NCBI RefSeq assembly: GCF_013415885.1
Contig: NZ_CP058910.1
Coordinates: forward strand, 3,286,001-3,350,000
From: Halosimplex rubrum
GTDB taxonomy: Archaea > Halobacteriota > Halobacteria > Halobacteriales > Haloarculaceae
Length of the DNA stretch: 64,000 nt
Reading direction: 5' to 3'
Of this stretch, positions 18,687 through 27,904 are shown one piece after another (positions within the stretch are counted from its first letter, which is position 1; every line of letters begins with the position of its first letter). The translations under genes were made by a program, and so were the position numbers. Under the pieces are notes generated by a model. That model did no database searches. It was not told the origin of the DNA and was given only the letters and a program-made list of their open reading frames with translations.

Positions 18687-19014
18687 AGGTTCGACCGGTA
18701 CTCAACTATCTATGACCCATAAATATTCCCAAAACATACTGATAACTGGGTGTAGTTCGAATCCAGTTGTCAGGTGTTCCGGAGACAGTTGCCGGTTCCC
18801 AGCGTTCACGGCAGTTCGCGGGCCATCGGATCCGATCCGAGCGGACGGATCGGCGGGTGATATCGGCCGAAACTCGGTGCGCGCGGACGGCGCGCGAACG
18901 CCGGGCCGGTCCGAGCGAACGTCGGACTCGGCCGGGCGAACGACGTATCAGAACAGTCGAACGCGGGGTCCGGTCGGAGGAACGTCGGGCCGGGCCGGGC
19001 GAGCGCCGGGCGGT
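18687..19014. other. intergenic region: GH10 promoter plus 21-bp repeat array
   Basis: Near the GH10 start (18686) a minus-strand TATTTATGGG at 18717-18726 is the best TATA candidate, giving a short leader. The distal half is the 21-bp periodic array described separately, which abuts the stop of the next gene. Confidence 0.5.
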
Positions 19015-19015
19015 C
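18896..19015 (+). repeat. 21-bp-period tandem array, six units
   Basis: GAACG recurs at 18896, 18917, 18938, 18959 and 18980, with GAGCG at 19001: exactly 21 bases apart each time. Between the anchors the units vary (for example GAACGTCGGACTCGGCCGGG and GAACGACGTATCAGAACAGT). Read in one plus-strand frame it gives a seven-residue ERRxxPG-like repeat, but no start, promoter or acidic composition supports a protein. The last unit runs into the stop codon of the minus-strand GH10 gene. Confidence 0.8.
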
Positions 19016-20538
19016 TAGACGTCGGGCGAGAGTTCGACGGTGGCTCCGCCCTCGGAGACGGTGACCGTCTCGGTGACTTCGGTACCGTCGACGGTGGCGG
19101 TCACCTCGTACTCGCCGTGGAACCCGGTCGTCGAGAACGCGCCCGATTCGTCGGTAGTACCCGACTCCTCGGTCCACCACTCGTCGAAGACGAGACCGGT
19201 CCACACGTCGTAGGCGGGCTTTTCCGACCAGTCCTCGTAGAACAGCGGCGCCTCGCTGCGCCAGTGGCGGCCGTCCCAGAAGCCCCACATCAGGAAGTCC
19301 TCCACGTCGGGGTGGGAGAACGCGCCCCGGAGGTAGTTCTCCAGCACCCGCGCTCGCTGTTCGTCGCCCTCCCAGTCGTCGCCGTTGTAGGTGTCGAACT
19401 CCGTGATCTTCACGCTGGCGCCGTAGTCGGCCCACTTGTCAATCTCCTCGGCGACGCGACTCGCGCTGACCCGTTCGTCGGGCTCGGAGTTGGTGTTGAA
19501 CTCGCCGGTTCGGGCGCCGACGTGGGCCTGCAGCCCGACGGTGTCGAGCTGGACGGCATCGTCGTTGAGGTGCTCGATCTGCGACTGGTAGCGCCCGTCG
19601 GTGTAGCTGTAGCCGAACTGGTTGAAGTCGTTGACCCCGAGCCCGATGTCCAGGTCGTTCTCGCGGCGGACCTCGTCGGCCTTGCCGTACCACTCGGCCA
19701 GCAGCGGCGAGGTCCAGGGGGCGACCGCCCCGTTCCACGGCTCGGCCTGGTCGATGTCGTCGCCGTAGACGCCCAGCTGGAGCTGGTAGGCGTGCATCGC
19801 CTCGTTGACGACCTCCCACTCGGTCACGTCGTCGCCGTAGTGGGTGATGATCTCCTCGATGTGGTCCATCGAGCGCCGGCGGATCGTCTCGGCGTCCCGG
19901 TCGTCGATCGCGGTCAGAACGTCTGAGGGGATGGCGCCCGCGTCGGACCGCCCCCAGATGCAGACGTGGCCTCGCACGTCCAGGCCCTGTTCGAGCAGCC
20001 ACTCGACCGCCGCGTCGGCCAGCTCCGGGTCCGACTCCCAGAAGCGCCACTTCATCTGATTCTCGATGACGGCCTTGTTGAACAGCTCCGGGATGCGCTC
20101 GCGGTACTCGTCGCCCTCGCTCGACTCCTCGATCAGCGTCCCCGCGTTGACCGCGGTGCCGAAGCCGAACTCGTGGGCCCGCATGGCGACTGCGACCTCG
20201 GCGTCGGCGACCGCCTCGCCCGACCCGTCGGTCACCTCGACGGCGAGCTCGCTCGTCCGGTGTTCGCGGATCCGGCGCTCGACGGCCGGGTCGGGCTCGG
20301 TCGGCGTGTCGGTCCCGCTCTCGGTGTCGGTCGCTTCGGGCGTCGCGTCGGCGGCCCCTTCCGGCGTGACCGTCGGCGTCGACGCGTCGGTTTCCCCGTC
20401 GGTCGCCGTGGCGTCGCCGCCGTCGCTCGGACAGCCGGCGAGCCCCGCGGCCGCCAGCGCACCGAGCAGCGACCGGCGGCCGACGGTTCCCTCCGACCGT
20501 TCGTCCGCGTCCGACCCGAACGTATCTTCAGATGACAT
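19015..20538 (-). CDS. Tat lipoprotein GH10 endo-beta-1,4-xylanase
   Basis: A 507-residue cell-surface xylanase. GRRSLLGALAAAGLAGC is a Tat signal with Cys36 as the lipobox cysteine, followed by a Thr/Pro/Ala/Asp-rich spacer to about residue 90. The catalytic barrel starts at MRAHEFGFGTAVN; the acid/base is Glu246 in WEVVNEAM and the nucleophile Glu380 in KITEFDTY. The C-terminal WWTEESGTTDESGAFSTTGF beta domain matches those of the two neighbouring GH10 proteins, so the three are paralogues. It lacks the extra modules of its neighbours and probably keeps activity at the membrane. It is divergent from the 20854-24303 gene. Confidence 0.93.
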   Translation of the reverse strand: MSSEDTFGSDADERSEGTVGRRSLLGALAAAGLAGCPSDGGDATATDGETDASTPTVTPEGAADATPEATDTESGTDTPTEPDPAVERRIREHRTSELAVEVTDGSGEAVADAEVAVAMRAHEFGFGTAVNAGTLIEESSEGDEYRERIPELFNKAVIENQMKWRFWESDPELADAAVEWLLEQGLDVRGHVCIWGRSDAGAIPSDVLTAIDDRDAETIRRRSMDHIEEIITHYGDDVTEWEVVNEAMHAYQLQLGVYGDDIDQAEPWNGAVAPWTSPLLAEWYGKADEVRRENDLDIGLGVNDFNQFGYSYTDGRYQSQIEHLNDDAVQLDTVGLQAHVGARTGEFNTNSEPDERVSASRVAEEIDKWADYGASVKITEFDTYNGDDWEGDEQRARVLENYLRGAFSHPDVEDFLMWGFWDGRHWRSEAPLFYEDWSEKPAYDVWTGLVFDEWWTEESGTTDESGAFSTTGFHGEYEVTATVDGTEVTETVTVSEGGATVELSPDV

Positions 20539-20853
20539 ACGCGTGCGTCGGTCAAGGAGGATCGTCGGCAAAAGCTTTCGGTGTCCGAGCGACGACCGTC
20601 TCGGGGCCGCCGGAGCGACCCGGGGAGCGCACGGCGAGTCGTCGCGCCAGGCGTCGTCGCGTCCGGTTCGGTTTCCGTCGGCACCTTCCTGTCCGTCGGT
20701 TCGGCGTATTCGCAAAAGCGGCGGTCGTCGCTTCTCAACGGGCGATCGAATCATCGATCCGTGGCCGACATTTCGAATTGACACCCATATGATGTCGGAA
20801 AAACACAAAAATATTTGTATGTGGTGACGAACGTCCCACGTGCTGTTGTACAC
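20539..20853. other. divergent promoter region of two GH10-family genes
   Basis: About 315 bases between divergent starts. A minus-strand CTTTTGCC at about 20569-20576 could serve the lipoprotein xylanase. On the plus strand, the AT-rich AATATTTGTATG at 20810-20821 precedes the ATG at 20854 by about 36 bases, implying a short leader. I see no gene. Confidence 0.4.
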
Positions 20854-23800
20854 ATGGATAGCAACGAGAACCGCGAGAGCGGGAGCGACCGGCGGACCTT
20901 CCTGCAGTCGCTGGCGGCGGCCAGCGCGGCGGGGGTCCTCGGCACGGGTGCGGCATCGGGTGGACAGACAGCGGCCGACGCGTATCACCAGGGGTTGCAG
21001 TCCCGGCTGATGGACGAGGAGGGGCTGCCCGAGGGGACGTTCGTCTACAGCGACACCGAGGCGACCACGCTGGAGGCGTTCAGCCTCCAGGGCGGCGACC
21101 AGGGGACCGAGACGCAGTTCGACGTGAACGCCGACGTGCCGATCACGGTCGGCGACCGCGTCGCGATCGAGGAGGACGCGAGCGACGGCTACTCCTACAC
21201 CTACAAGTCCAACATCACCGACCGCGACTTCTCGGAGGGGGACGTGCTGCTCGCGGTCGCGTACATGCGCGGCGCGAACGCGGCCGCCGCCGAGGAGTCC
21301 GTCGAGGTCCAGGCGGGGTTCAAGTACCAGTTCACCGACCCCGACGGCGCGACGGGCTACTCCGAGTCGTTCATCCAGGGGACCGAGCGGGTCACCCTCG
21401 GCAGCGAGTGGCAGCGCTACTACTTCCCGATCGAAGTGGGCGCCAAGCCCGACGGGACGGACTACCTCCCGTACGTGGAGTTCTGGACGGGCTTCGGCCA
21501 GCAAACCGTCGAGTTCGGCGGCGTCGCCCTGCTCGACTACGGCACGCAGGTCGGCGTCGGCGAGCTGCCGACGACCGCCTTCGACTACGACTACCCCGGT
21601 CGCGCCGAGGACGCCGAGTGGCGCTCGGCGGCTCGGGACCGGATCGACGAGTTGCGGAAGACGGACTTCGAGGTCACCGTCCTCGACGGCAACGGCGACC
21701 CGGTCCCCGACGCCGACGTGTCCGTCGAGATGCGGGCCCACGAGTACGACTGGGGGTCGGCCATCGCGGTCAACCAGTGGCCCGACGGCTCCGAGACCTA
21801 CCGCGAACGGTTCCTCGACAACTTCAACAAGGCCGTCCCGGAGAACGGGCTGAAAGTGCCGGCCTGGGAGGGAAGCTACGGCGACTCACTGGACAAGGAC
21901 AACACTCGCGCGGCCATCGACTGGCTGCTCGAACGCGACATCCCCACTCGCGGGCACGCGCTGGTCTGGTCGACCTACGACTGGATGGGCATCGACGACT
22001 CGCTGTCGGCGACGGAGATAAACGAGGAGGTCAAACGGCTGATCCGAGACCGAGCCGAGGAGTTCGAGGGCGAACTCCCCGAGTGGGACATGCACAACCA
22101 CCCCCTGTTCTACCCCGAGATATGGCAGGACATCGGCCGGGAGTACATCCTCGAGTGGTGGGAGGCGGCCGACGAGGCCGACCCCTCCTCGCAGATGTAT
22201 ATCAACGAGTTGAACATCATCGCCGGCGACCAGCTCACGAACGACTACTACGACCACATCGAGTGGCTCACCGACAACGACGCCGGCGTCGAGGGGATCG
22301 GCTTCATGTCCCACTTCGGTCTGGGGAGTCTCACGCCGCCGACCGAACTGCTCGATCGGTTCGACCGGTTCGGCGAGTTCGGCGTCCCGCTCCAGCTCAC
22401 GGAGTTCGACATCCAGATCAACGACCGCTCGAACGAGAACGAGGTGGCCGCCCAGCGCGACTACCTCCGCGACGTGCTGACGGCGGCGTTCAGCCACGAG
22501 GCCGTCGAGGGCGTCATCTCGTGGGGCTTCTGGGAAGACGAACACTGGCGGCCGACCGGCGCCTACTACGACAGCGACTGGACGATCCGGCCCCACGGCG
22601 AGGAGTACCGCCGGCTGCTGTTCGAGGAGTGGTGGACCGAGGAGTCCGGCGCGGCCGACGCCGACGGCGTCTACGCCGGTCGCGGCTTCGAGGGCACCTA
22701 CGAGGTCGTCGCCAGCGAGGGCCAGCGCATCGGCGCCAAGACCGTCGAGTTCACCGACGACGGCGCGTCCGTCGAGGTCCGGATCGAGCAGGCGTCGATC
22801 GGCGATGTCGACCTTGAGGTCGACGGGCACACGCTCGTCGGCGACGACACCGTCGACCTCGGCCTGTCGCTCACCTCCGAGAGCGGGTACGACCTGCCGA
22901 TCCCCGAAGGGGCACTGTCGTTCGAGAGCGCCGACAAGGACGTGCTCATGATCGACGAGGACGGTGTCGTCTCGGTCGCCGGCGAGGGGACCGCGACGGT
23001 GACGGTGACGGTCACGGCCTACGGCGACACCGCGGCGGCGAGCGCGCGCTTCGCCGCACGCGAGAGCGCGGATCTGGGCGACCCGGCGCTGTCCGACGAC
23101 GCGAGCGACCTGTCGGTCGCCGACTCGAACGACAACGTCTTCGCGGCGGGCTACACCTCGCGCCAGGGCGACGACAGCTTCTTCCAGAAGTCCGAGGGCG
23201 GGCAGGCGGGGTCGGTCACCTACCGCCTCGCCGACGGCGTGGCCGCGTTCGAGGTCGACGCCTACGTGAACAACAACGCCACCGACTCCGACCTGGCGTT
23301 CGCCGTCTCCAGCGACGGCGAGACGTTCGAGCCCGTCGAGGTGGAGCCGACCGTCGTCGAGCCGCCGAACGACTCGAACGGTTACTACGCCTTCTGGACC
23401 TACTCGCAGGTCGGAGGGCTGCCCGACGACGCGGAGTACCTCCGGGTCACCGTCCCGCAGGGCCCCGAGGGCTACGCGATGGTCGTCGGCGCGGTCGACG
23501 TCTGGTCGGAGGCCGTCTCGCTGGACGTCGCCGACCCGACCGGGCCGGGGGTCGTGATCGACGACCTCCAGGCCGGCGCGACCTACGAGGCGCCTCGCGC
23601 CGCGGACGTGCGTATCGCCGACGACGAGTCGAGCGTCGCCTCGCGGTCGGTCACGCTCAACGGCGACCCCTTCGAGGGCGGCGAGATCGTCTCGCGCGGG
23701 CGGAACACCCTCGACGTGTCGGCGACCAACGCCGACGGCGTGACGACGGCGACCGACTTCAGCTTCGAGGTCACCCGGAGCGACGAGGACCTGATCGCGC

Positions 23801-24303
23801 GCCTCCAGCCCAGTGCGACACAGGGTACCGTCGGCGAGCGGCTGACCTTCCAGGTGATCGACACCAGCGGCTCGGGCGCCCACATCGACGACCTGCAGTG
23901 GTCGTTCGACGACGGGACGACCGCGTCGGGCTACTGGAACGCTCACCGCTACGAGGAGCCGGGCGTCTACACGGTCGAGTTGACCGCCACGAACAGCGAG
24001 GGCGAGACCACGACCGACCGGCTCACCGTCTACGTCTCCGAGCTGGAGGGCGTCCTCGCCGAGGCGAAACCGAGCGCGACCGAGGCGGCGGTCGACGAGC
24101 GACTCACGTTCGCCGTCGAGGACACCTCCGGCGAGAACCGCTGGATCACCGACCTGGCGTGGGCCTTCGGCGACGGCGAGAGCGCCGAGGGCTGGTGGGC
24201 CGAACACCGCTACGGCTCGACGGGCACCTACACCGTCGAGCTGACCGCGACGGACAACCTCGGCTACTCGACCACCGACGAGGTCGAGATCACCGTCTCC
24301 TGA
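20854..24303 (+). CDS. Tat-exported GH10-like protein with His at the acid/base position, Ig-like and two PKD domains
   Basis: An 1149-residue secreted protein. The Tat signal contains DRRTFLQSLAAASAAGVLG. One module like those in the 15210-18686 xylanase covers about residues 44-235. The GH10-type barrel (about 293-590) keeps nucleophile Glu517 in LQLTEFDIQ, but the usual W-D-x-x-N-E acid/base motif reads WDMHNHP, so position 416 is His. After the shared WWTEESG domain come a BIG2-like Ig domain (about 650-735), a discoidin-like region (about 745-890), another beta domain, and two PKD domains (about 985-1065 and 1070-1149) with the LxWxFxDG and Y-x-V-x-L-T-A-T patterns. The real start is taken as the ATG at 20854. 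It may bind xylan, use another acid, or act on activated or unusual linkages; activity is unknown. Confidence 0.88.
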   Translation: MDSNENRESGSDRRTFLQSLAAASAAGVLGTGAASGGQTAADAYHQGLQSRLMDEEGLPEGTFVYSDTEATTLEAFSLQGGDQGTETQFDVNADVPITVGDRVAIEEDASDGYSYTYKSNITDRDFSEGDVLLAVAYMRGANAAAAEESVEVQAGFKYQFTDPDGATGYSESFIQGTERVTLGSEWQRYYFPIEVGAKPDGTDYLPYVEFWTGFGQQTVEFGGVALLDYGTQVGVGELPTTAFDYDYPGRAEDAEWRSAARDRIDELRKTDFEVTVLDGNGDPVPDADVSVEMRAHEYDWGSAIAVNQWPDGSETYRERFLDNFNKAVPENGLKVPAWEGSYGDSLDKDNTRAAIDWLLERDIPTRGHALVWSTYDWMGIDDSLSATEINEEVKRLIRDRAEEFEGELPEWDMHNHPLFYPEIWQDIGREYILEWWEAADEADPSSQMYINELNIIAGDQLTNDYYDHIEWLTDNDAGVEGIGFMSHFGLGSLTPPTELLDRFDRFGEFGVPLQLTEFDIQINDRSNENEVAAQRDYLRDVLTAAFSHEAVEGVISWGFWEDEHWRPTGAYYDSDWTIRPHGEEYRRLLFEEWWTEESGAADADGVYAGRGFEGTYEVVASEGQRIGAKTVEFTDDGASVEVRIEQASIGDVDLEVDGHTLVGDDTVDLGLSLTSESGYDLPIPEGALSFESADKDVLMIDEDGVVSVAGEGTATVTVTVTAYGDTAAASARFAARESADLGDPALSDDASDLSVADSNDNVFAAGYTSRQGDDSFFQKSEGGQAGSVTYRLADGVAAFEVDAYVNNNATDSDLAFAVSSDGETFEPVEVEPTVVEPPNDSNGYYAFWTYSQVGGLPDDAEYLRVTVPQGPEGYAMVVGAVDVWSEAVSLDVADPTGPGVVIDDLQAGATYEAPRAADVRIADDESSVASRSVTLNGDPFEGGEIVSRGRNTLDVSATNADGVTTATDFSFEVTRSDEDLIARLQPSATQGTVGERLTFQVIDTSGSGAHIDDLQWSFDDGTTASGYWNAHRYEEPGVYTVELTATNSEGETTTDRLTVYVSELEGVLAEAKPSATEAAVDERLTFAVEDTSGENRWITDLAWAFGDGESAEGWWAEHRYGSTGTYTVELTATDNLGYSTTDEVEITVS

Positions 24304-24348
24304 CCGGCGGCGTCGCCGTTCTCCGTTCTTTCGAGACCGGTCGTCAGC

Positions 24349-24357
24349 GTTTTAGTG
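24349..24357 (+). promoter_or_regulatory. TATA-like element of the GH67 gene
   Basis: GTTTTAGTG centred 28 bases before the ATG at 24381, implying a leaderless transcript separate from the preceding gene. Confidence 0.5.
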
Positions 24358-24380
24358 ACCGCCCCGGATCGGAGTAGCGT

Positions 24381-26453
24381 ATGCAACCGGATTACGACGA
24401 CTGCTGGCTCCGGTACGACGAGGTCCCCGAGGGGGATCTTCGAGCGTCGTATCGGCGACTCTGCACCCACGCGTACGTCGCCGAGGAGTCCCGCGAACTC
24501 GGCGCCGTCCGCGAGGAACTGCGACGGGGCCTCGGCGGGATGCTCGGCCGCGACCCGCACCTCTGGCAACACCCGCCCCGCACCGTCGACGGCTTCCTCG
24601 CCGTCGGGACGCCCGGGGACATGGACGTGGTGGCCCAAGCCGTCGACGAGGCCGAGATCGCCGACCTCGACAAGGGCGGCTACGTGATCACGACCGGCGA
24701 GTGGGAGGGGATCGACACGCTCGTCGTCACCGCCTCCTCCGACCGCGGGCTCGTGTACGGTACGTTCCATCTGCTGCGGCTCATGGCCACCCGAGAGTCG
24801 ATCGAGGACGTTCACGTCGAGGAAGAACCCGCCTCCCCGGACCGGCTGATCAACCACTGGGACAACCCCTTCCGCGGGTCGATGGAGCGGGGGTACGCCG
24901 GCCAGTCCATCTTCGACTTCGAGACCCTGCCCGACCTGCGCGAGCGCTACCGCGACTACGCGCGCCTGCTCGCCTCCGTCGGGATCAACGGCGTCGTCCT
25001 CAACAACGTCAACACGCAGATCCCCGGCCGCGAGGAGGGCAACGAGGCGATGGAACAGCTGGAGGGGTGGCGCCTGCTCGAAACCCGGTACCTGGAGAAG
25101 CTCACCGGCCTCGCCTCGCTGTTCCGACGGTACGGCATCGAGACGTACCTCTCGATCAACTTCGGCGCGCCGGAGAAGGTCGGCGACCTGGACACCTCCG
25201 ACCCCAACGACCCCGAGGTCGAGCAGTGGTGGGCCGAGAAGGCCGAGGAAGTGTACGACCTGATCCCCGACTTCGGCGGTTTCCTCGTCAAGGCCGACTC
25301 GGAGGGCCAACCCGGGCCGTACAACTACGACGCCGACCACGTCGACGGGGCGAACGTCCTCGCGCGGGCGCTCGAACCCCACGGCGGTCGCGTCTGGTGG
25401 CGCGCGTTCGTCTACGGCAGTCACAAGGACCGCGCCGTCCAGCAGTACGACACCTTCGAACCGCTGGACGGCGACTTCCACGACAACGTCACCGTCCAGG
25501 TCAAGAACGGCCCGATCGACTTCCAGCCCCGCGAGCCCATCTCGCCGGTCTTCGGCCAGATGCCCGAGACCGATCTGGGCCTCGAACTCCAGATCACCGG
25601 CGAGTACACCGGCCAGCACGTCCACGCCTGCTACCACGTCCCGATGTGGAAGGAGGTCCTGGAGTTCGACACCGACCCCGAGGGCCACGGGAAGAAAGTG
25701 AAGGATCTCTTCACCGACGAGGGGACCGGCATGGCGGGCGTCGGCGGTCCCGGCGAGGACCGCAGTTGGACCGGTCACTACCTCGCGCAGGCGAACCTCT
25801 ACGGGTACGGCCGGTTGGCGTGGGATCCCGATCTGGAGACCGCCGACATCACCGACGAGTGGGTCAAAGGGACGTTCGGAACCGACCCCGACGTGGTCGA
25901 GACGGTCACGGAGATCATGCACGGCACGTGGCCGGCGGTCATCGACTACTCGACCGGGGGTATCGGCCTGATGCACATGATGTACAACGGCAGCGCCTAC
26001 CTCGAAAATCACTACGACCCCGGTCCGGAGGAGTGGCCCGGCTACACCGGCATCACCGAGGAGGGCATCGGGAAGGACCGCAACTCGAAGGGCAACGGCT
26101 ACGCCCAGCAGTACCCCGAGGCTCTCGCGGAGCTGTACGACGACCCCGAGTCCTGCCCGGAGGAGCTGCTCCTCTTCTTCCATCACCTGCCCTGGGACCA
26201 CGAACTCGACGACGGGCGCACGGTCGTCCAGACGCTGTACGACAACCTCTACGCCGGCGTCGAGGAGACCCAGCGCCTGCGCGACGAGTGGCGCACGCTC
26301 GAAGGCGAGATCGACGACGAGCGCTGGCGTCACGTCGCCGAGCGCTTCGACGAGCAGGTCGAACACGCGGGCGTCTGGCGCGACCGACTGAGCGAGTACT
26401 TCTACGACCACGCCGGGATCCCCGACGAGCAGGGTCGCGTCGACGGCGACTGA
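24381..26453 (+). CDS. GH67 alpha-glucuronidase
   Basis: A 690-residue enzyme that removes (4-O-methyl-)glucuronic acid from the non-reducing end of xylo-oligosaccharides. The family core is well preserved: NHWDNPFRGSMERGYAGQSI, GINGVVLNNVN, then GGFLVKADSEGQPGP with Glu308 as the likely general acid. KNGPIDFQPREP and TGEYTGQHVHACYHVPMW hold the Asp and Glu expected for the base pair. The C-terminal helical domain contains TWPAVIDYSTGGIGLMHMM. Length matches the family (about 680-700). There is no signal peptide, so it acts on imported oligosaccharides and supplies glucuronate to UxaC (37507-38874). Confidence 0.96.
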   Translation: MQPDYDDCWLRYDEVPEGDLRASYRRLCTHAYVAEESRELGAVREELRRGLGGMLGRDPHLWQHPPRTVDGFLAVGTPGDMDVVAQAVDEAEIADLDKGGYVITTGEWEGIDTLVVTASSDRGLVYGTFHLLRLMATRESIEDVHVEEEPASPDRLINHWDNPFRGSMERGYAGQSIFDFETLPDLRERYRDYARLLASVGINGVVLNNVNTQIPGREEGNEAMEQLEGWRLLETRYLEKLTGLASLFRRYGIETYLSINFGAPEKVGDLDTSDPNDPEVEQWWAEKAEEVYDLIPDFGGFLVKADSEGQPGPYNYDADHVDGANVLARALEPHGGRVWWRAFVYGSHKDRAVQQYDTFEPLDGDFHDNVTVQVKNGPIDFQPREPISPVFGQMPETDLGLELQITGEYTGQHVHACYHVPMWKEVLEFDTDPEGHGKKVKDLFTDEGTGMAGVGGPGEDRSWTGHYLAQANLYGYGRLAWDPDLETADITDEWVKGTFGTDPDVVETVTEIMHGTWPAVIDYSTGGIGLMHMMYNGSAYLENHYDPGPEEWPGYTGITEEGIGKDRNSKGNGYAQQYPEALAELYDDPESCPEELLLFFHHLPWDHELDDGRTVVQTLYDNLYAGVEETQRLRDEWRTLEGEIDDERWRHVAERFDEQVEHAGVWRDRLSEYFYDHAGIPDEQGRVDGD

Positions 26454-26536
26454 GCGGTCGCTCGCGGGGCCGATGTCCGAAGGCACAGACGCGGTTCGAC
26501 CCGGGAGGGTCGGCCGATGCGACTGGGTGTGACCGA

Positions 26537-26680
26537 TTAGGACACGTCGACGGTGACGGTGTCAGTCGCGGTCGTCCCCTCGTTGTCGGTCGCGTCGAAG
26601 GCGAAAGGAGTGTCCGCGAGACTCGGGCGGTCGGCGGTCGGTCCGACTGTCGAGCGGTGCGGTTCGCTCCGAGCGAGTCT
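26537..26680 (-). pseudogene. remnant of an Ig-like/PKD-type C-terminal domain
   Basis: Directly downstream of the GH11 stop, and in the same frame, the minus strand reads ADTPFAFDATDNEGTTATDT followed by VTVDVS and a TAA at 26537-26539. That is the usual last two strands of a secreted Ig-like or cadherin-like domain. It has no start of its own. Either the GH11 protein once carried one more domain and gained a premature TGA at 26681-26683, or a neighbouring gene left its 3' end here. Confidence 0.45.
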
Positions 26681-27904
26681 TCAGACCGATTCGAACGTCC
26701 AGAGCTGATGGTCCCCGCCGCTCCAGTCGCTCTGCTGGACGTTACCGCCGTCGGAGGTCGTCGCGTTCTCCGCTTCGACGGCCATGTCGCTGTGGACCGG
26801 CTGGACGTGGTACTGACCGCCACCCTGGTCGTGGATGTGGAACCGCTGGTTGTCGTTGCCGTAGTCCGTGTACTGCTGGACGTTGGCACCGGCCGACGTG
26901 GAGGAGTTCGCCACGTCGAGGACTTTTCCGCTGTTGGCGTTCTCGATCTTGTAGCCGTTACCGGTGTCGGTGACGTTCCACTGCTGGTTCGAGCCGCCCC
27001 AGTAGCTGTACTGCTGGACGTTGGCGCCGTCCTCGGTGGACTCGCCCGTGACGTCCATCGCCTTGCCGCTGTTGACGTTCTGGATGCTGTAGGTGCCGCT
27101 CTGGAGCGAACCGGTGGAGCCGCTACCGCCGCCGGAACCGCCGCCACCGCCGCCACCGCCGCCACCGCCGCCACCGCCGCCGCCACTGCCGTCGGCGCCG
27201 ACCCAAACCTCCGAGGAGCCGCTGCTCTGGTAGCCCTCGGTGGCCAGGATCATGTAGTCGTGGTTGCCCATGGGCAGCCCGTTGTTCTCCCAGGCGTCGA
27301 AGTGGTTGCCCGTGGTGATCGTCCCCTCCGTCCGGGAGTTCTGCCGGATGCTCCAGTACTGCGTGAACGTCGCGTTCCCTTCGATCGAGGGCTTGTTCAC
27401 CCGCTCGGACGTGTATATCTCGTAGGTCGACCCGTCGGTGGTGTGGGTCCCCTCGTAGGAGTCGCCCGGCTTGTAGCTGCCGTAGTCCTCGATGATGTAG
27501 TACTCGACGAGCGGGTCGGTCGTCCACCCGTACAGGCACAGGTAGGAGTTGCCCGACGGGCTGTAGTTGGCCGTGTAGTCGACGTTCCTGCGACCGCCGG
27601 TCTCCCAGCCCTTGCCGCAGACGAAGTTCCCCGTGTCCGACCAGTCGACGCTGTAGTTCCCGTCCGACCCGAGGTTCATCGTGACCGAGCCCTCGTCGTT
27701 CGTCCAGAACGAGTAGAAGTACCCGCCGTCGTTGCCGGTCTGATTCGAGGTGATGTCGGCCGCGGCCGGGCTCGCCGTCGCGCCGATCCCGATCCCGGTC
27801 GCCGCGGCGGCGCCCGCCGCTTTCATGAAGGCGCGCCGGTCGAAGTTCCCCGATCCGTCGGATGTCGATTCGCCACTGCCGTCGTCGCCAGTATCGCGTA
27901 CCAT
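26681..27904 (-). CDS. Tat-exported GH11 endo-beta-1,4-xylanase with CBM13
   Basis: A 407-residue secreted xylanase. The Tat signal is [18 protein letters not shown]. The GH11 jelly roll (about residues 45-230) has [20 protein letters not shown], nucleophile Glu134 in [14 protein letters not shown] and acid/base Glu223 in [16 protein letters not shown] linker with sixteen consecutive glycines joins it to a ricin-B/CBM13 trefoil (about 275-407) with three repeats ending in QQW-, QRF- and QLW-type motifs. The start is the ATG at 27904, which directly precedes the acidic leader; upstream in-frame codons lie in AT-rich promoter DNA. GH11 is rare in archaea, which suggests acquisition from bacteria (inference). 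Confidence 0.95.
   Translation of the reverse strand: MVRDTGDDGSGESTSDGSGNFDRRAFMKAAGAAAATGIGIGATASPAAADITSNQTGNDGGYFYSFWTNDEGSVTMNLGSDGNYSVDWSDTGNFVCGKGWETGGRRNVDYTANYSPSGNSYLCLYGWTTDPLVEYYIIEDYGSYKPGDSYEGTHTTDGSTYEIYTSERVNKPSIEGNATFTQYWSIRQNSRTEGTITTGNHFDAWENNGLPMGNHDYMILATEGYQSSGSSEVWVGADGSGGGGGGGGGGGGGGGGSGGGSGSTGSLQSGTYSIQNVNSGKAMDVTGESTEDGANVQQYSYWGGSNQQWNVTDTGNGYKIENANSGKVLDVANSSTSAGANVQQYTDYGNDNQRFHIHDQGGGQYHVQPVHSDMAVEAENATTSDGGNVQQSDWSGGDHQLWTFESV

Noticed and set aside
18620..18700. tRNA or other stable RNA near the GH10 start
   Set aside because: TTCGAATCC-like string at about 18757 resembles a T-loop, but no cloverleaf can be drawn around it.
18860..19016. Small ERRxGPG repeat protein on the plus strand
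   Set aside because: Arginine-rich, no start with promoter, and the array period explains the heptads.
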